Shown here: in pieces, positions 35,777-46,237 of the stretch
Layout of the letters: each line of letters begins with the position of its first letter
Numbering within the stretch: position 1 is the stretch's first letter
Origin: Bombilactobacillus bombi
GTDB lineage: Bacteria > Bacillota > Bacilli > Lactobacillales > Lactobacillaceae
Direction: 5' to 3'
DNA length: 64,000 nucleotides
Assembly: GCF_003522965.1 (NCBI RefSeq)
Contig: NZ_CP031513.1
Span: 558,001-622,000, forward strand
Notes under the pieces: model-generated
The model's database searches: none
The model's input: only the letters and a program-made list of their open reading frames with translations
What the model was told of the DNA's origin: nothing
Made by a program: the position numbers and the translations under genes

Positions 35777-38700
35777 ATGAAATTAAAATTTATTTTGGGC
35801 AAGGCACAAAATAATCGTCAAGCCATTTTATTTAAAGATTTGCAACAACAAATTACTCAAGCACCCGATGATCAATTTATTTGGATTGTGCCTAACCATT
35901 TAAAATTTGAAAGTGAAGTCAGCGTTTTAAAAACTTTAAAATCGCAAAAACAAATGTTTGCTACCAATCAAGTGCAGGTTTTTTCTTTCTCACGTTTAAT
36001 TTGGTATTTTTTGCGTAATGATCCACTGTATCAAAGTCCTCAATTAACAACCACAACTCAGGCGATGATTTTAGCAAAAATTGTTCATCGTCTCGCGCCC
36101 CAGCTGCATTTGTATGCAGGTGAAGCTAATCGTTATGGCTTTATTGCTACTTTACAAGATCAAATCAATGAATTAATTACAGGTAATGTAACTGCAGAGC
36201 GCTTAGACCAATTAACCCAAGAGGTCAGCAAAATTGGAGATTTGGCCTTAAAATTGGCTGATTTGCAACTAATATATCGCTCTTATCAAGAACAAACACA
36301 ACAACATTACAGCGATCAGCAGCAATTAATGCAATTGTTAAATAACTATCTGACAACTGATTCTCAGCAGAGTCATTTTCATTATTTAATTAGCGGATTT
36401 TCCCAATTTAGTGCTCAAGAAACTACACTTTTGCAGACTATGATTAGTCATGCTGCTAGTGTCGAGTTGAGCTTAGTCTTAGATCATCCGTATTCATCTC
36501 AACAAGAAAGTATCTTTTTTCAACGACCTCGAAAAACATTTATAGATTTATTTCAATGGGCCCGCCAGCAACAAATTCCAGTGACAACTCAAATCGCCAC
36601 TGAACAACGAGTATGTGCTGATTTAGCACAGTTAGAAGATTTTTGGATTGCACAAAATACTAATATTGCTCATTATCCTTCCACACAATTACAAGATCCG
36701 AGTGCTATTCAAATTTGGACAGATACAATTGCCCAAAAAGAAGTAGCGGCTGTTACTACTTATATTCGTCAATTAGTTGCTACTCAAGGTTACCGTTATC
36801 GAGATTTTTTGGTTTTAGCACGTAATTTAGATGATTATCGCCAATTTTTGGAACCTTATTTTACTAATCAAGGAATTAGCTATTTTGTGGATTTGCAGCA
36901 TTCTATGAAGGATCACGCCTTTAAAGATTTGATTGATAGTTTATTTGCGCTCTATCAAAATAACCTCCAATATACTGATGTCATGCGCTTTTTACGGACT
37001 GAATTAGTAATACCAGCGACAATGACTGTTGCTCAATACCGCCAAGCTGTTGATTTGACAGATAATTATATTTTAGCGCATGGTATTCGTGCGGCTGATT
37101 GGCTTAATGAGGCTGATTTTACTAGTGAGAGTTTAAATTCACAACTGCAAACACAATTGCAGCAAATTAACCAAATTAAAAGCTTGATTAAGTCTACTTA
37201 TCAAGCAGTTGTTCAAATTGCTGAAACAGCAGGTAATTGTCGCCAAGCTAGCAGCCAATTATATGCTTTATTAGATAATTTAAGTGTTTTTATTAATTTG
37301 AAAAAATGGGAACAAACGGCAATTGAGGCAGGCGATATTACTCTGAGTCAACAACCACAACAAATTGTTAAAACTTTTGCCCAATTGTTGGATGAGTATG
37401 TCACTATTTTTGGGGACGATCAATTTGATGTCAGTGAATTCTTACTGGTTATTAATAATGGTTTTGAGCAAGCTCAATATTCAACCATTCCTTCGGTTTT
37501 AGATTCTGTGCATATTTCTGAATTAGGTATGGTCCAAAGCAATCAACAATTAATAACTATCATTATGGGTGCTAATGATTTAGATATGCCACAGGTGAAT
37601 ACAAATAATAGTTTATTGTCGGATGATGATTTAAAAGTTTTGCATCCCTTATTACAAGATGATGAACGTCTTCCCGAAACTGAGCAGCAGTTAAATAGTA
37701 ATGAACCTTATCTGCATGATATTGGCTTTTTATCCAGTCAGCAACGGTTAATTTTTACTTATTCGTCCACTAAATCAGGTAATGAAGTTCATTTGTCACC
37801 ATATGTTGAACTAATTAAACAGCATTTTAATCTCTCAGAACAAGTTTTAGATTGTGTAAAATCAAATAATGAACAGCAAGTTTTACGAACTGTTGGCAGT
37901 CCAACAATTACCCTCAATCATTTGCTGGAAATTTATCGTCAAGCCCAAGATCAACACCAAGAGATCCCACCGGCTTGGCAGAGTATTCATGATATTTTAT
38001 TTGCTAATCCAGATAATAAAGCATATTTGGATTTGTTGTGGTCGAGTTTATACTATCAAAATATACCGCAGTCCTTAACTAATACCATTAGTCAAGCTTT
38101 ATATGGTGACCATTTAATAGCCTCCATTTCGCAACTGGAAACTTTTTACCAAAATCCGTATGAATATTTTCTACGTTACGGTTTGAAATTGCAGCCACGA
38201 GCAGAATTTAAAATTACTCCTGCTAATCAAGGGACGTTTTTCCATGAAGTGATGGATCAAACCATTAAAACTTTACAAGATAATCACCAAACAATAAATC
38301 AATTAAGTGCCGAACAATTGCAGCATTTGTCTACACAAGTTATTCAAAAGATTTTATCTCAAAAACAGTATCAAATTTTTTCTCGTAGTGAAAAATTTGC
38401 GCGACAGCGAATGATTCAAACTGCTCAAAGTTCTTTAGAAGCTATTCGTCAGCAATCACGTTCTGCTGAGTTTTATCCTTACAAAACGGAAATAGCCTTT
38501 GGGCAGGTGGGGGCGTTACACAATATTGAACCCTTGCGTTATCAACTTAATGATCATCAAGATGTGGTGGTGCGCGGGCGGATTGATCGAATTGACCGCT
38601 TATTAAGTGATCCTCAAGATTATTTTGTAGTTGACTATAAGTCAAGCAAGCACGACTTTAAATTTTCTGAATTTTATGCGGGTATTAATCTACAAATGAT

Positions 38701-39232
38701 GACTTATTTGGCTAGTTTAATTAATGATCCTTCTTTATTTGACGGTCCAGCGTTTGCTTTAGGGGGATTTTATTTTCAATTGCAAGATCCGACAGTGAAA
38801 TTTGAAGATTTGAAGGGTCATTGGGATGATTATCAAAACTTTTTATTTAAACAATATAAATATCAAGGAATAATTATTGATAATGGAAAAACAGCCCAAT
38901 TATTAGAGCCGCATTTAACGCAAGCTTCGCAAATTTTCCCCATTACTAAAAATTATAAAATTCGCGGGCAAAAAGTTGTCTCACCTCAAGAATTTACTGA
39001 AATGCTGCATTATAATCAGTTTCTGATTAAGCAAGCAGCGCAGAAAATCTTGACCGGTGACAATCAATTAAGTCCATTACGCCAAGATAAGCAGACCACA
39101 GCTTTACAATACAGTGATTATCTGCCAATTATGCAATTTGATGCAATGCTTCCAGAAAATAATTATCGCAGTTTAGAAAACATTGACAAGAAAACCTTTT
39201 TTAAAAAATTAAATCAGCCCAAGGAGCCATAA
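35777..39232 (+). CDS. rexB: RexB/AddB subunit of the helicase-nuclease complex
   Basis: The 1151-residue protein is the AddB-like partner of RexA in processing double-strand ends for recombination. It lacks a helicase Walker A. The N-terminus FILGKAQNNRQAILF and the C-terminal nuclease motif VVRGRIDRIDRLL...FVVDYKSSKHD are clear (about 930-970). In AddB the nuclease carries a 4Fe-4S cluster held by a C-x2-C-x5-C near the end; here the matching stretch is TTALQYSDYLPIMQFD (1107-1122), with no cysteine. RexA follows three bases later. Confidence 0.9.
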   Translation: MKLKFILGKAQNNRQAILFKDLQQQITQAPDDQFIWIVPNHLKFESEVSVLKTLKSQKQMFATNQVQVFSFSRLIWYFLRNDPLYQSPQLTTTTQAMILAKIVHRLAPQLHLYAGEANRYGFIATLQDQINELITGNVTAERLDQLTQEVSKIGDLALKLADLQLIYRSYQEQTQQHYSDQQQLMQLLNNYLTTDSQQSHFHYLISGFSQFSAQETTLLQTMISHAASVELSLVLDHPYSSQQESIFFQRPRKTFIDLFQWARQQQIPVTTQIATEQRVCADLAQLEDFWIAQNTNIAHYPSTQLQDPSAIQIWTDTIAQKEVAAVTTYIRQLVATQGYRYRDFLVLARNLDDYRQFLEPYFTNQGISYFVDLQHSMKDHAFKDLIDSLFALYQNNLQYTDVMRFLRTELVIPATMTVAQYRQAVDLTDNYILAHGIRAADWLNEADFTSESLNSQLQTQLQQINQIKSLIKSTYQAVVQIAETAGNCRQASSQLYALLDNLSVFINLKKWEQTAIEAGDITLSQQPQQIVKTFAQLLDEYVTIFGDDQFDVSEFLLVINNGFEQAQYSTIPSVLDSVHISELGMVQSNQQLITIIMGANDLDMPQVNTNNSLLSDDDLKVLHPLLQDDERLPETEQQLNSNEPYLHDIGFLSSQQRLIFTYSSTKSGNEVHLSPYVELIKQHFNLSEQVLDCVKSNNEQQVLRTVGSPTITLNHLLEIYRQAQDQHQEIPPAWQSIHDILFANPDNKAYLDLLWSSLYYQNIPQSLTNTISQALYGDHLIASISQLETFYQNPYEYFLRYGLKLQPRAEFKITPANQGTFFHEVMDQTIKTLQDNHQTINQLSAEQLQHLSTQVIQKILSQKQYQIFSRSEKFARQRMIQTAQSSLEAIRQQSRSAEFYPYKTEIAFGQVGALHNIEPLRYQLNDHQDVVVRGRIDRIDRLLSDPQDYFVVDYKSSKHDFKFSEFYAGINLQMMTYLASLINDPSLFDGPAFALGGFYFQLQDPTVKFEDLKGHWDDYQNFLFKQYKYQGIIIDNGKTAQLLEPHLTQASQIFPITKNYKIRGQKVVSPQEFTEMLHYNQFLIKQAAQKILTGDNQLSPLRQDKQTTALQYSDYLPIMQFDAMLPENNYRSLENIDKKTFFKKLNQPKEP

Positions 39233-39235
39233 GTA

Positions 39236-42200
39236 ATGTCTAAGTTTAAACCTACTAAAAGTCAACAACAAGCACTAACGGCACATGATAGTGATATTTT
39301 GGTTTCGGCTTCCGCTGGATCGGGTAAAACCACTATTTTAGTGGATCGAATTGTTAAAAAATTAATTGCTGGTCAAGAAATTGATCAGCTGTTAATTGTT
39401 ACTTTTACTGATGCTGCTGCGCGAGAAATGAAACAGCGCTTAACAAAACGAATTCAAAATCAAGCCGCGGAAATTTCACCAGATAAAAGACAGCACTTAT
39501 ACCGGCAATTGTCTTTAATTCCAAGTGCCTATATCAGTACTTTGCATGCTTTTTGTCTGCGGGTTATTCGTAAGTTTTATTATTTAATTGATTTAGATCC
39601 TACTTTTCGTTTGCTGAGTGATGATAATGAGCGTTATTTGCTGAAAGAACGGGCTTGGCAAAAGGTTCGTGCAGACTATTATCAAGCCGACGATGCGGAA
39701 TTTTTTGCTTTAGAAGATAATTTTGTGAGTGGTAACGACGACGATGATATGGCGGATTTAATTTTTCAATTGGCGGATTTTGCCTTAACTACTCCTAATC
39801 CAAATGAGTGGTTGGCACAGTTATCACAACAATACTTTATCGAAAATGATGTTAGTCAAACTGATTTTTATCAAGAAACATTATTAGATACGCTGACTAA
39901 TAATATTGCCTATTTAAAACTGCAAGTTCAAAAAACTTTACAATATATTGACACATATGAACAACTAGAAGGTTACTATGATAGTCTGGCAGCATTAAAT
40001 GAGCAGCTAAAACAAATTCAACAACAACTGCCAGAGCTTTTATGGGATGACTTGCGACGCTTAATTGTGCAACTGCCGCCAATTAAAGGCCGGGCTAAAG
40101 CAAAGACTGAGCCAGAAATTATGCAGCCGTTTAAAAATTTGAAAAGCAGCATTACAGAGCAATTACAAGAATTGCAATATAAATTATTTGCGCTTGATAA
40201 TCAACAATGGCAAAAAATTTTACAGTCTGCCGGTCAGCTGGTGGATAAGCTGGTTACAGTGGAAGTTAAATTTTTAAAAAAATTCAAACAGGAAAAACAA
40301 GCACAGCACAGTTTGGATTTTAATGATTTAGAACATTACACTATGCAAATTTTACAAACTCAAAAAGATGGGATTGCAGTTGCTAAAGAGTACTATCAAC
40401 AACAATTTACAGAAATTCTAGTTGATGAATATCAAGATACTAATCCGCTGCAAGAAGCAATTGTCCAACAGATTAGAAGAAATAATCCGGCTAATTTATT
40501 TATGGTCGGTGATGTCAAACAATCGATTTATGGTTTTCGCCAAGCAGCACCACAGCTATTTGTACACAAGTATCAGCGTATGCAAGTTGATTCGCAAGTG
40601 GGACAATTAATTAACTTATCCGAAAATTTTCGTTCAACTAAAAATGTGATTGATACCGTTAATGGTATTTTTGAACGAGTTATGGATCAGCATTTAGGAG
40701 ACCTGGATTATACTCAAGATACCCGGCTGATTGCTGGAGCTGATTTTCCAGCTGATCTGGATACAACTACTGATGTTATTTTAAATCAAGCAGCTGAAAA
40801 TTCTACTGATACTACTAATGAGCAAGCAGAGATTAATTTAATTATTGAAAAAATCCAACAATTATTTGCGGATAATTATCAAATATATGATCGTCAAAGT
40901 GGTCAAAAAAGACCCTTAAAATATTCGGATATTGTAATTTTAACGCGCGTAAAAAGTCTAAATAATGACATCGTTAATCAATTTGCGCAGGCTCATTTGC
41001 CGATTGTGGTACCAGATGCTGCAAACTATTTTCAAGCGACGGAAGTCCGTGTGATGCTATCAATGCTCAAAATTATTGATAATCCTCGCCAAGACATCCC
41101 GTTAGTTGCAGTATTGCGGTCCATGATTGGCGGACTCAACGAAAATGAACTAGCGTACTTGCGGATTAATAGTCGTACTGGTGATTATTACCAGGCTTTA
41201 ATTAATTATTTAGCTGACAATAGTTATAATCAAAAAAATGAATTTGCACATAAATTGACCACTAAAGTTCAGCATTTTATGGAACAACTGGCAGGTTTTC
41301 GCGAACAAGCCCCTAAAATCAGCATTTCTGAATTAATTTGGCAAATTTATTTGCAAACGGGCTATTTGTCCTATGTGCAGGGGATGCCTAATGGTCGCCA
41401 ACGAGTAGCTAATTTACATGCTCTCTATCAGCGAGCAGATCAATTTGAACAAATGGAATTTAAAGGCTTATTTCAATTTATTCGTTTTATTGAACATATT
41501 CAAAATAATCAAAAAGATTTGGCACAACCTCTTGAATATCAGCAGGAAAGTAATGAGATTACCGTAATGACTATTCATGGGAGCAAGGGCTTAGAATTTC
41601 CTATAGTATTTCTTTTAAATATTGACCATCGCTTTAATAATGAAGACAGCCATCGCAAATATTTGTTTGATACTCAACAAGGTATTGGTATCAAATATTT
41701 AGATCAGCAGACTCATATTATTTATGAAACTTTACCTATGTATACTGCCAAGGCCAAGCAAAGAAACAAAGTTTTATCGGAAGAAATCCGTTTGTTATAT
41801 GTGGCTTTAACGCGAGCGCAGCAAAAATTAATTCTTGTCGGTTCTACCAAAAAAAGCCTTGAAGAAGAGTGGAATAATTGGCAGCTTCCCAATCAAACAG
41901 ACACAGTCATTGATACTGCTATTCGTAGCAAATTTAATTCTTTTCAAAATATGTTGCAATATGTATGGGGACTTAATGGACAATTTACAGAAGATCAAGT
42001 GGAGGCTAAAGCTCAGAGTGCCTTCCAATTTGTAATAAACTGTAAATCTCCTCAAAAAATCACTCCGGCTGCTTCTATTGCCAATCAACAACCAGATGAC
42101 TCAGCAATGAATCAAGAAATTACTCCCTTATTCAAAAGCACTGTCCAGAAAATTTTGAATTTTAGTTACCCTTACAATGTAGCTACCAAAACAACAGCTT

Positions 42201-42898
42201 ATCAATCAGTTTCAGAAATTAAGCATCTTTTTGCTAGTCCTGATGATCAAGATTTACCCGTAATTGATTGGCAGCAACACAAACCCCAAGGTAATCGATA
42301 TATTTTAGATGATTTTGTTCGACCACATTTTTTGACTGATGAAAAAGTGGCAGTTACTCCTGCTGATATTGGGAGTGCTACTCATTTGCTCTTACAAAAA
42401 ATTGACTTAAAAAAACAACCAACAATGAGTGATTTTCAAGCTTTGGCACATACTCTGGTTCAGCAAAAAATATTAACCGCTGCAGTAGCAGCAAAAATTA
42501 ATTACACTAGTCTAGCTCAATTTTATCAATCAGATTTAGGGCAACAAATATTACAGCAACAAACTAAGCTTCATCGTGAATGGGCGTTTTCATTGTTGTT
42601 GCCTGCAAAACGTTTATTTACACAAATGAGCCAAGAAATGGATGATCAGATTTTAATTCACGGAATTATTGATGGTTTATTTAGGGATGCAGACAATCAA
42701 ATTATTATTTTTGATTACAAAACAGATTATTTAGATCCCCAGAAATCTAGCGGAAAACACTCGATTCCAAATGCTGTCCAAGAGTATTCTGGTCAATTGA
42801 ACTTATATCAGCAAGCAGTTGAACAAATTGCTCATCAAAAAGTTGCACATAAATACCTCTGTTTACTTTCCATCAATCAGGTAGTTGAAGTAAAATAA
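39236..42898 (+). CDS. rexA: RexA/AddA helicase-nuclease subunit
   Basis: The 1220-residue UvrD-like helicase with a C-terminal nuclease is the motor of the AddAB-type complex. Walker A is SASAGSGKTTILVDRI (near 30), motif II VDEYQDTNPLQ (near 400), motif III VGDVKQSIYGFRQA, motif V TIHGSKGLEFPIVF (near 785) and motif VI LLYVALTRAQQKL. The nuclease domain contains IHGIIDGLF and IIIFDYKTDYL near the end. AAGGAG precedes ATG. RexA degrades linear ends and loads RecA at Chi-like sites. Confidence 0.94.
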   Translation: MSKFKPTKSQQQALTAHDSDILVSASAGSGKTTILVDRIVKKLIAGQEIDQLLIVTFTDAAAREMKQRLTKRIQNQAAEISPDKRQHLYRQLSLIPSAYISTLHAFCLRVIRKFYYLIDLDPTFRLLSDDNERYLLKERAWQKVRADYYQADDAEFFALEDNFVSGNDDDDMADLIFQLADFALTTPNPNEWLAQLSQQYFIENDVSQTDFYQETLLDTLTNNIAYLKLQVQKTLQYIDTYEQLEGYYDSLAALNEQLKQIQQQLPELLWDDLRRLIVQLPPIKGRAKAKTEPEIMQPFKNLKSSITEQLQELQYKLFALDNQQWQKILQSAGQLVDKLVTVEVKFLKKFKQEKQAQHSLDFNDLEHYTMQILQTQKDGIAVAKEYYQQQFTEILVDEYQDTNPLQEAIVQQIRRNNPANLFMVGDVKQSIYGFRQAAPQLFVHKYQRMQVDSQVGQLINLSENFRSTKNVIDTVNGIFERVMDQHLGDLDYTQDTRLIAGADFPADLDTTTDVILNQAAENSTDTTNEQAEINLIIEKIQQLFADNYQIYDRQSGQKRPLKYSDIVILTRVKSLNNDIVNQFAQAHLPIVVPDAANYFQATEVRVMLSMLKIIDNPRQDIPLVAVLRSMIGGLNENELAYLRINSRTGDYYQALINYLADNSYNQKNEFAHKLTTKVQHFMEQLAGFREQAPKISISELIWQIYLQTGYLSYVQGMPNGRQRVANLHALYQRADQFEQMEFKGLFQFIRFIEHIQNNQKDLAQPLEYQQESNEITVMTIHGSKGLEFPIVFLLNIDHRFNNEDSHRKYLFDTQQGIGIKYLDQQTHIIYETLPMYTAKAKQRNKVLSEEIRLLYVALTRAQQKLILVGSTKKSLEEEWNNWQLPNQTDTVIDTAIRSKFNSFQNMLQYVWGLNGQFTEDQVEAKAQSAFQFVINCKSPQKITPAASIANQQPDDSAMNQEITPLFKSTVQKILNFSYPYNVATKTTAYQSVSEIKHLFASPDDQDLPVIDWQQHKPQGNRYILDDFVRPHFLTDEKVAVTPADIGSATHLLLQKIDLKKQPTMSDFQALAHTLVQQKILTAAVAAKINYTSLAQFYQSDLGQQILQQQTKLHREWAFSLLLPAKRLFTQMSQEMDDQILIHGIIDGLFRDADNQIIIFDYKTDYLDPQKSSGKHSIPNAVQEYSGQLNLYQQAVEQIAHQKVAHKYLCLLSINQVVEVK

Positions 42899-42902
42899 AT
42901 GC

Positions 42903-45692
42903 ATGATGATTAAAGAAAAATATGTAGTAGTTGATTTAGAAACTACCGGAACACAATTTAAATCTGGTGATCAGATAATTCAATTTGCTGCTGTTGTTAT
43001 TGAAGGACAGCAAATAACAGACAAATATAACTTTTTAATTAATCCGCAAAAAGAACTCAGTTCTAAAATTGCAGAATTAACCGGTCTTACTAATGCACAA
43101 CTAGAGCAGCAACCTGAATTTGCTCATTTTGCGTATCAAATTCAAGCAGTTTTAGATGGTGCAGTTTTTGTGGCCCACAATGTTAATTTTGATTTGCCAT
43201 TTTTACAGTCTGAATTACATGCGGCAGGCATCAATTATGTACCACAAGCAGCTATTGATACAGTAGAATTGGCCCAGATTCTCTTACCTGAAGCGCCCAG
43301 TTTTAAATTAGCTGATTTAACCAGTTATTTAAATATTCAACATTTAAATCCGCATCAAGCTGATAGTGATGCTTTAGTAACGGCACAGCTATTTTTGTAC
43401 TTGCAACAGCAATTATTACATTTGCCGCAACCGACATTACAGTTATTGAAGCATTTTACGCACAGTTTAATTCGCCAAACTGGTGATTTTGTTGAATTAA
43501 TGATTGATCAGGCTTGCAAGAACCCCAGCAAATTACCTGATTATTTAATCAATATTCAAGGATTGGTTTTCAAAAAGCCACAAACAGTTGTTAATAGCAC
43601 GCCAATGAATAGTAAATATCCAGTAACAACGGCCAAAAAATCTACAATATTTAATCAGACTATTGCTTGTCGTCCCCAACAAATGAAAATGATGAATTTC
43701 ATCCAACGTAAAGTCAGTCAACAAACTCCTTTAGCATTAGTGGATGCTCCCACAGGGATGGGAAAAACGTTAGGATATTTATTTCCTTTATCGTATTATT
43801 TAGACCAAGGCAAACAAGTTATTATTGCAACATCCACTAAGTTGTTACAGCAGCAATTAATACAAGAATCGCTGCCGTTATTGGAACGATTGCGACAGCG
43901 CCAATATAGTGCCACGATTATTAATAGTGCGCATAATTATTTAGATCTGGATAATTTTTATCAGGTATTACGGCATAACTTTGGTCATCGCCAAACAGAT
44001 TTAGTAAAAATGCGCATTATTGTTTGGCTAACACAAACGCAAACCGGTGAATTATCAGAATTGAATTTAACTAATTATCAAAGTGATTTTTTCAAATTAA
44101 TCGTAAGTAATGGACATCGGCAATCAGGTTTATTTTATGAATATGATTTTTGGCGGCGCCGCTGGCAAAATGCGCTCCAAAGTGATATTTTAATTACTAA
44201 TCATGCTTATTTGTTAGATAATTTGGATACAAAGTTGTGGGATAACAAGCGCGTATTACTTATTGATGAAGCCAACAATATTTTGCAACAATCATTAAAA
44301 CCGCAAGCGCATCTAATTTTTCGTACTTTAAAAGATGCTTTAAAAAAAATAAGTGATATTTTATATCAACAACGAGTAACTATTAGAAACTTTTTTAATC
44401 AAACTAGATTTAATTCTTGGACTCATGACGATTTATTAGCCTTGGATGCTGACTTTAATACTGCAAAACAACGTTTGGAATTTTTAGAAGCAGATTTATT
44501 AAGTAACTATTTAAAAAAGCAAATCCCGTTATCAAAACGCAAGTCTGAAATGGTTTTAACTTTAAGCAGTGAACAATTGCATCACCGAACTGTTAAAAGT
44601 TTGAATAAATTGGCTCAAGATTTACAAGCGATTTTAGCACGGCTAACCAAATTGCTACAACTTTATGAAGTGACTAAAACGAATTCTTTATTAACTATTG
44701 AGCAAATTATCTATCAATTAAAAATTCAATATCAAGTTCTTTGGCAGCAAGAACACCAATTAGAACAAGTATTAGCTGGTTTATCAGTTTGGCAGCCTGA
44801 CACAGGGCTTATGGTAATGATGCAGGATTATAGTAATTGGGACTCCATTAGTTTAGCCACGCAAATGTTTAATCAAAATACGATAGTAACCAAACTCCAA
44901 GAAAAGTTTAGAACAACGATTTTTATTGGTGCAGCTTTACAATATCACCATAGTTTTCGTAATTTTTGTCAGCAATTGGGTATCAAAGAAAAATTACCCA
45001 AAAAAGATTACTTGATTTTAAAACGTGATTATGATCTTAATCAGCAGTTGCAAGTATATTTACCCAGGGATGTAGCAAATCCACGTAATAACCCAGAATT
45101 TGACAATTATTTAGCACATAGCATAGCTCAATTGCTTACTAATACTACTTGTAAAGCATTAATTATGTTTAATTCTTTGGCAACTTTACAGACTGCTTAT
45201 CAGTATTTAATATCAACTAAGATCTCTGATCAACGAGAAATCTTAGCACAAGGGATAACAGGATCTAATCAACGAATTAAAAAACGATTTTATTTAAATC
45301 CTACTGCTATCTTATTAGCTGCCAATAGCTTTGGCGAAGGGCTGAATTTATCAGCTGGTGAGTTAAAGTTACTAGTCATTACCCGTTTGCCTTTTGAAGC
45401 CCCAAGTAATCCCTTAGTTCAAGCTAAAAATAACTATTGGCGCCAACAAGGATTTAATCCTTTTCAAGTTGAAAGTTTACCAACAGCAGTTAGGCGCCTT
45501 AAACAAGAAGTGGGGCGTTTGATTCGTTCTCCGTCAGATCAGGGTATTATTGTTATTTTAGATGATCGCATTGCTTCAACCAAATATGGAGAACGAATGT
45601 ATCACGAATTAGAATTGCCACCTTACAACAATCAGCTAGCCATTTCCGAAATTGCTCTGCAAATAAATATGTTGCTTCGGACTAATTTTTGA
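42903..45692 (+). CDS. dinG: DinG-family exonuclease/helicase-like protein
   Basis: The 929-residue protein has an N-terminal DEDD exonuclease domain (1-165; VVVDLETTG, FVAHNVNFDLPFL) and an XPD-like helicase region. Walker A is DAPTGMGKTLGYLFPL near 285; the Walker B reads LIDEANN, with Asn where relatives have His. Motif VI is QEVGRLIRSPSDQG. No cysteine cluster lies between Walker A and B, where XPD/DinG of other phyla hold 4Fe-4S. Firmicute DinG of this type is known mainly as a 3'-5' exonuclease. No strong ribosome site is seen; it starts five bases after rexA and may be coupled. Confidence 0.88.
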   Translation: MMIKEKYVVVDLETTGTQFKSGDQIIQFAAVVIEGQQITDKYNFLINPQKELSSKIAELTGLTNAQLEQQPEFAHFAYQIQAVLDGAVFVAHNVNFDLPFLQSELHAAGINYVPQAAIDTVELAQILLPEAPSFKLADLTSYLNIQHLNPHQADSDALVTAQLFLYLQQQLLHLPQPTLQLLKHFTHSLIRQTGDFVELMIDQACKNPSKLPDYLINIQGLVFKKPQTVVNSTPMNSKYPVTTAKKSTIFNQTIACRPQQMKMMNFIQRKVSQQTPLALVDAPTGMGKTLGYLFPLSYYLDQGKQVIIATSTKLLQQQLIQESLPLLERLRQRQYSATIINSAHNYLDLDNFYQVLRHNFGHRQTDLVKMRIIVWLTQTQTGELSELNLTNYQSDFFKLIVSNGHRQSGLFYEYDFWRRRWQNALQSDILITNHAYLLDNLDTKLWDNKRVLLIDEANNILQQSLKPQAHLIFRTLKDALKKISDILYQQRVTIRNFFNQTRFNSWTHDDLLALDADFNTAKQRLEFLEADLLSNYLKKQIPLSKRKSEMVLTLSSEQLHHRTVKSLNKLAQDLQAILARLTKLLQLYEVTKTNSLLTIEQIIYQLKIQYQVLWQQEHQLEQVLAGLSVWQPDTGLMVMMQDYSNWDSISLATQMFNQNTIVTKLQEKFRTTIFIGAALQYHHSFRNFCQQLGIKEKLPKKDYLILKRDYDLNQQLQVYLPRDVANPRNNPEFDNYLAHSIAQLLTNTTCKALIMFNSLATLQTAYQYLISTKISDQREILAQGITGSNQRIKKRFYLNPTAILLAANSFGEGLNLSAGELKLLVITRLPFEAPSNPLVQAKNNYWRQQGFNPFQVESLPTAVRRLKQEVGRLIRSPSDQGIIVILDDRIASTKYGERMYHELELPPYNNQLAISEIALQINMLLRTNF

Positions 45693-45725
45693 TACACTAT
45701 ATAAGAATGTTAATAAGGAGTACTC

Positions 45726-46208
45726 ATGAAAAATCAATGGCATCGGACAGCTATTATTATTATTTTCATTGCATTAGTTGCTTTGGTTTGGGCTTTTTAT
45801 TTGTTAGCTACTGGCTTACATAGTTCAGCTCGAACACAAGCACTTAATGTAGCTCAAAGTAAGGCTGATGTGACAAATGCAACTTTTTATTCGGAGTTTG
45901 ACCGCCAACAGCGTTATTTTTCAGTGGGTGGTTATGATCAGCACCATCCCCAACAATTTAAATATGTTATTATCAATGGGCATAGTGGTAAAATTAATGT
46001 CTTAAAAGGTAAAGCAAATTTACCTTACCAAGCTCGGCAAATTGTGGAGGACAATCAACATCCGAAGAAAATTACCAAAGTTGCTCTAGGTTATCATCAG
46101 CAAAAACCGGTTTGGGAGATAACTTTTGTTAACAAGAATCAAACAGTTGGTTATTATTTAACTAATTTTAAAAATACCAAAATTGTCCAAGTTATTAATA
46201 ATCTTTAA
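45726..46208 (+). CDS. ypmB: YpmB-like extracellular protein (DUF5590/PepSY-like)
   Basis: The 160-residue protein has a single N-terminal membrane helix (10-30) and an outer domain like two PepSY-type repeats, with FKYVIINGHSGKINVLKG and WEITFVNKNQTVGYYL. AAGGAG precedes ATG. In Firmicutes ypmB lies between dinG and asnS or aspB, as here. Its function is not established. Confidence 0.8.
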   Translation: MKNQWHRTAIIIIFIALVALVWAFYLLATGLHSSARTQALNVAQSKADVTNATFYSEFDRQQRYFSVGGYDQHHPQQFKYVIINGHSGKINVLKGKANLPYQARQIVEDNQHPKKITKVALGYHQQKPVWEITFVNKNQTVGYYLTNFKNTKIVQVINNL

Positions 46209-46237
46209 ATTTAATTATAATGTTGGAGGAATAAGTA

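Noticed and set aside
46209-46237. T-box leader before asnS
   Set aside because: The gap is only 29 bases, far too short.
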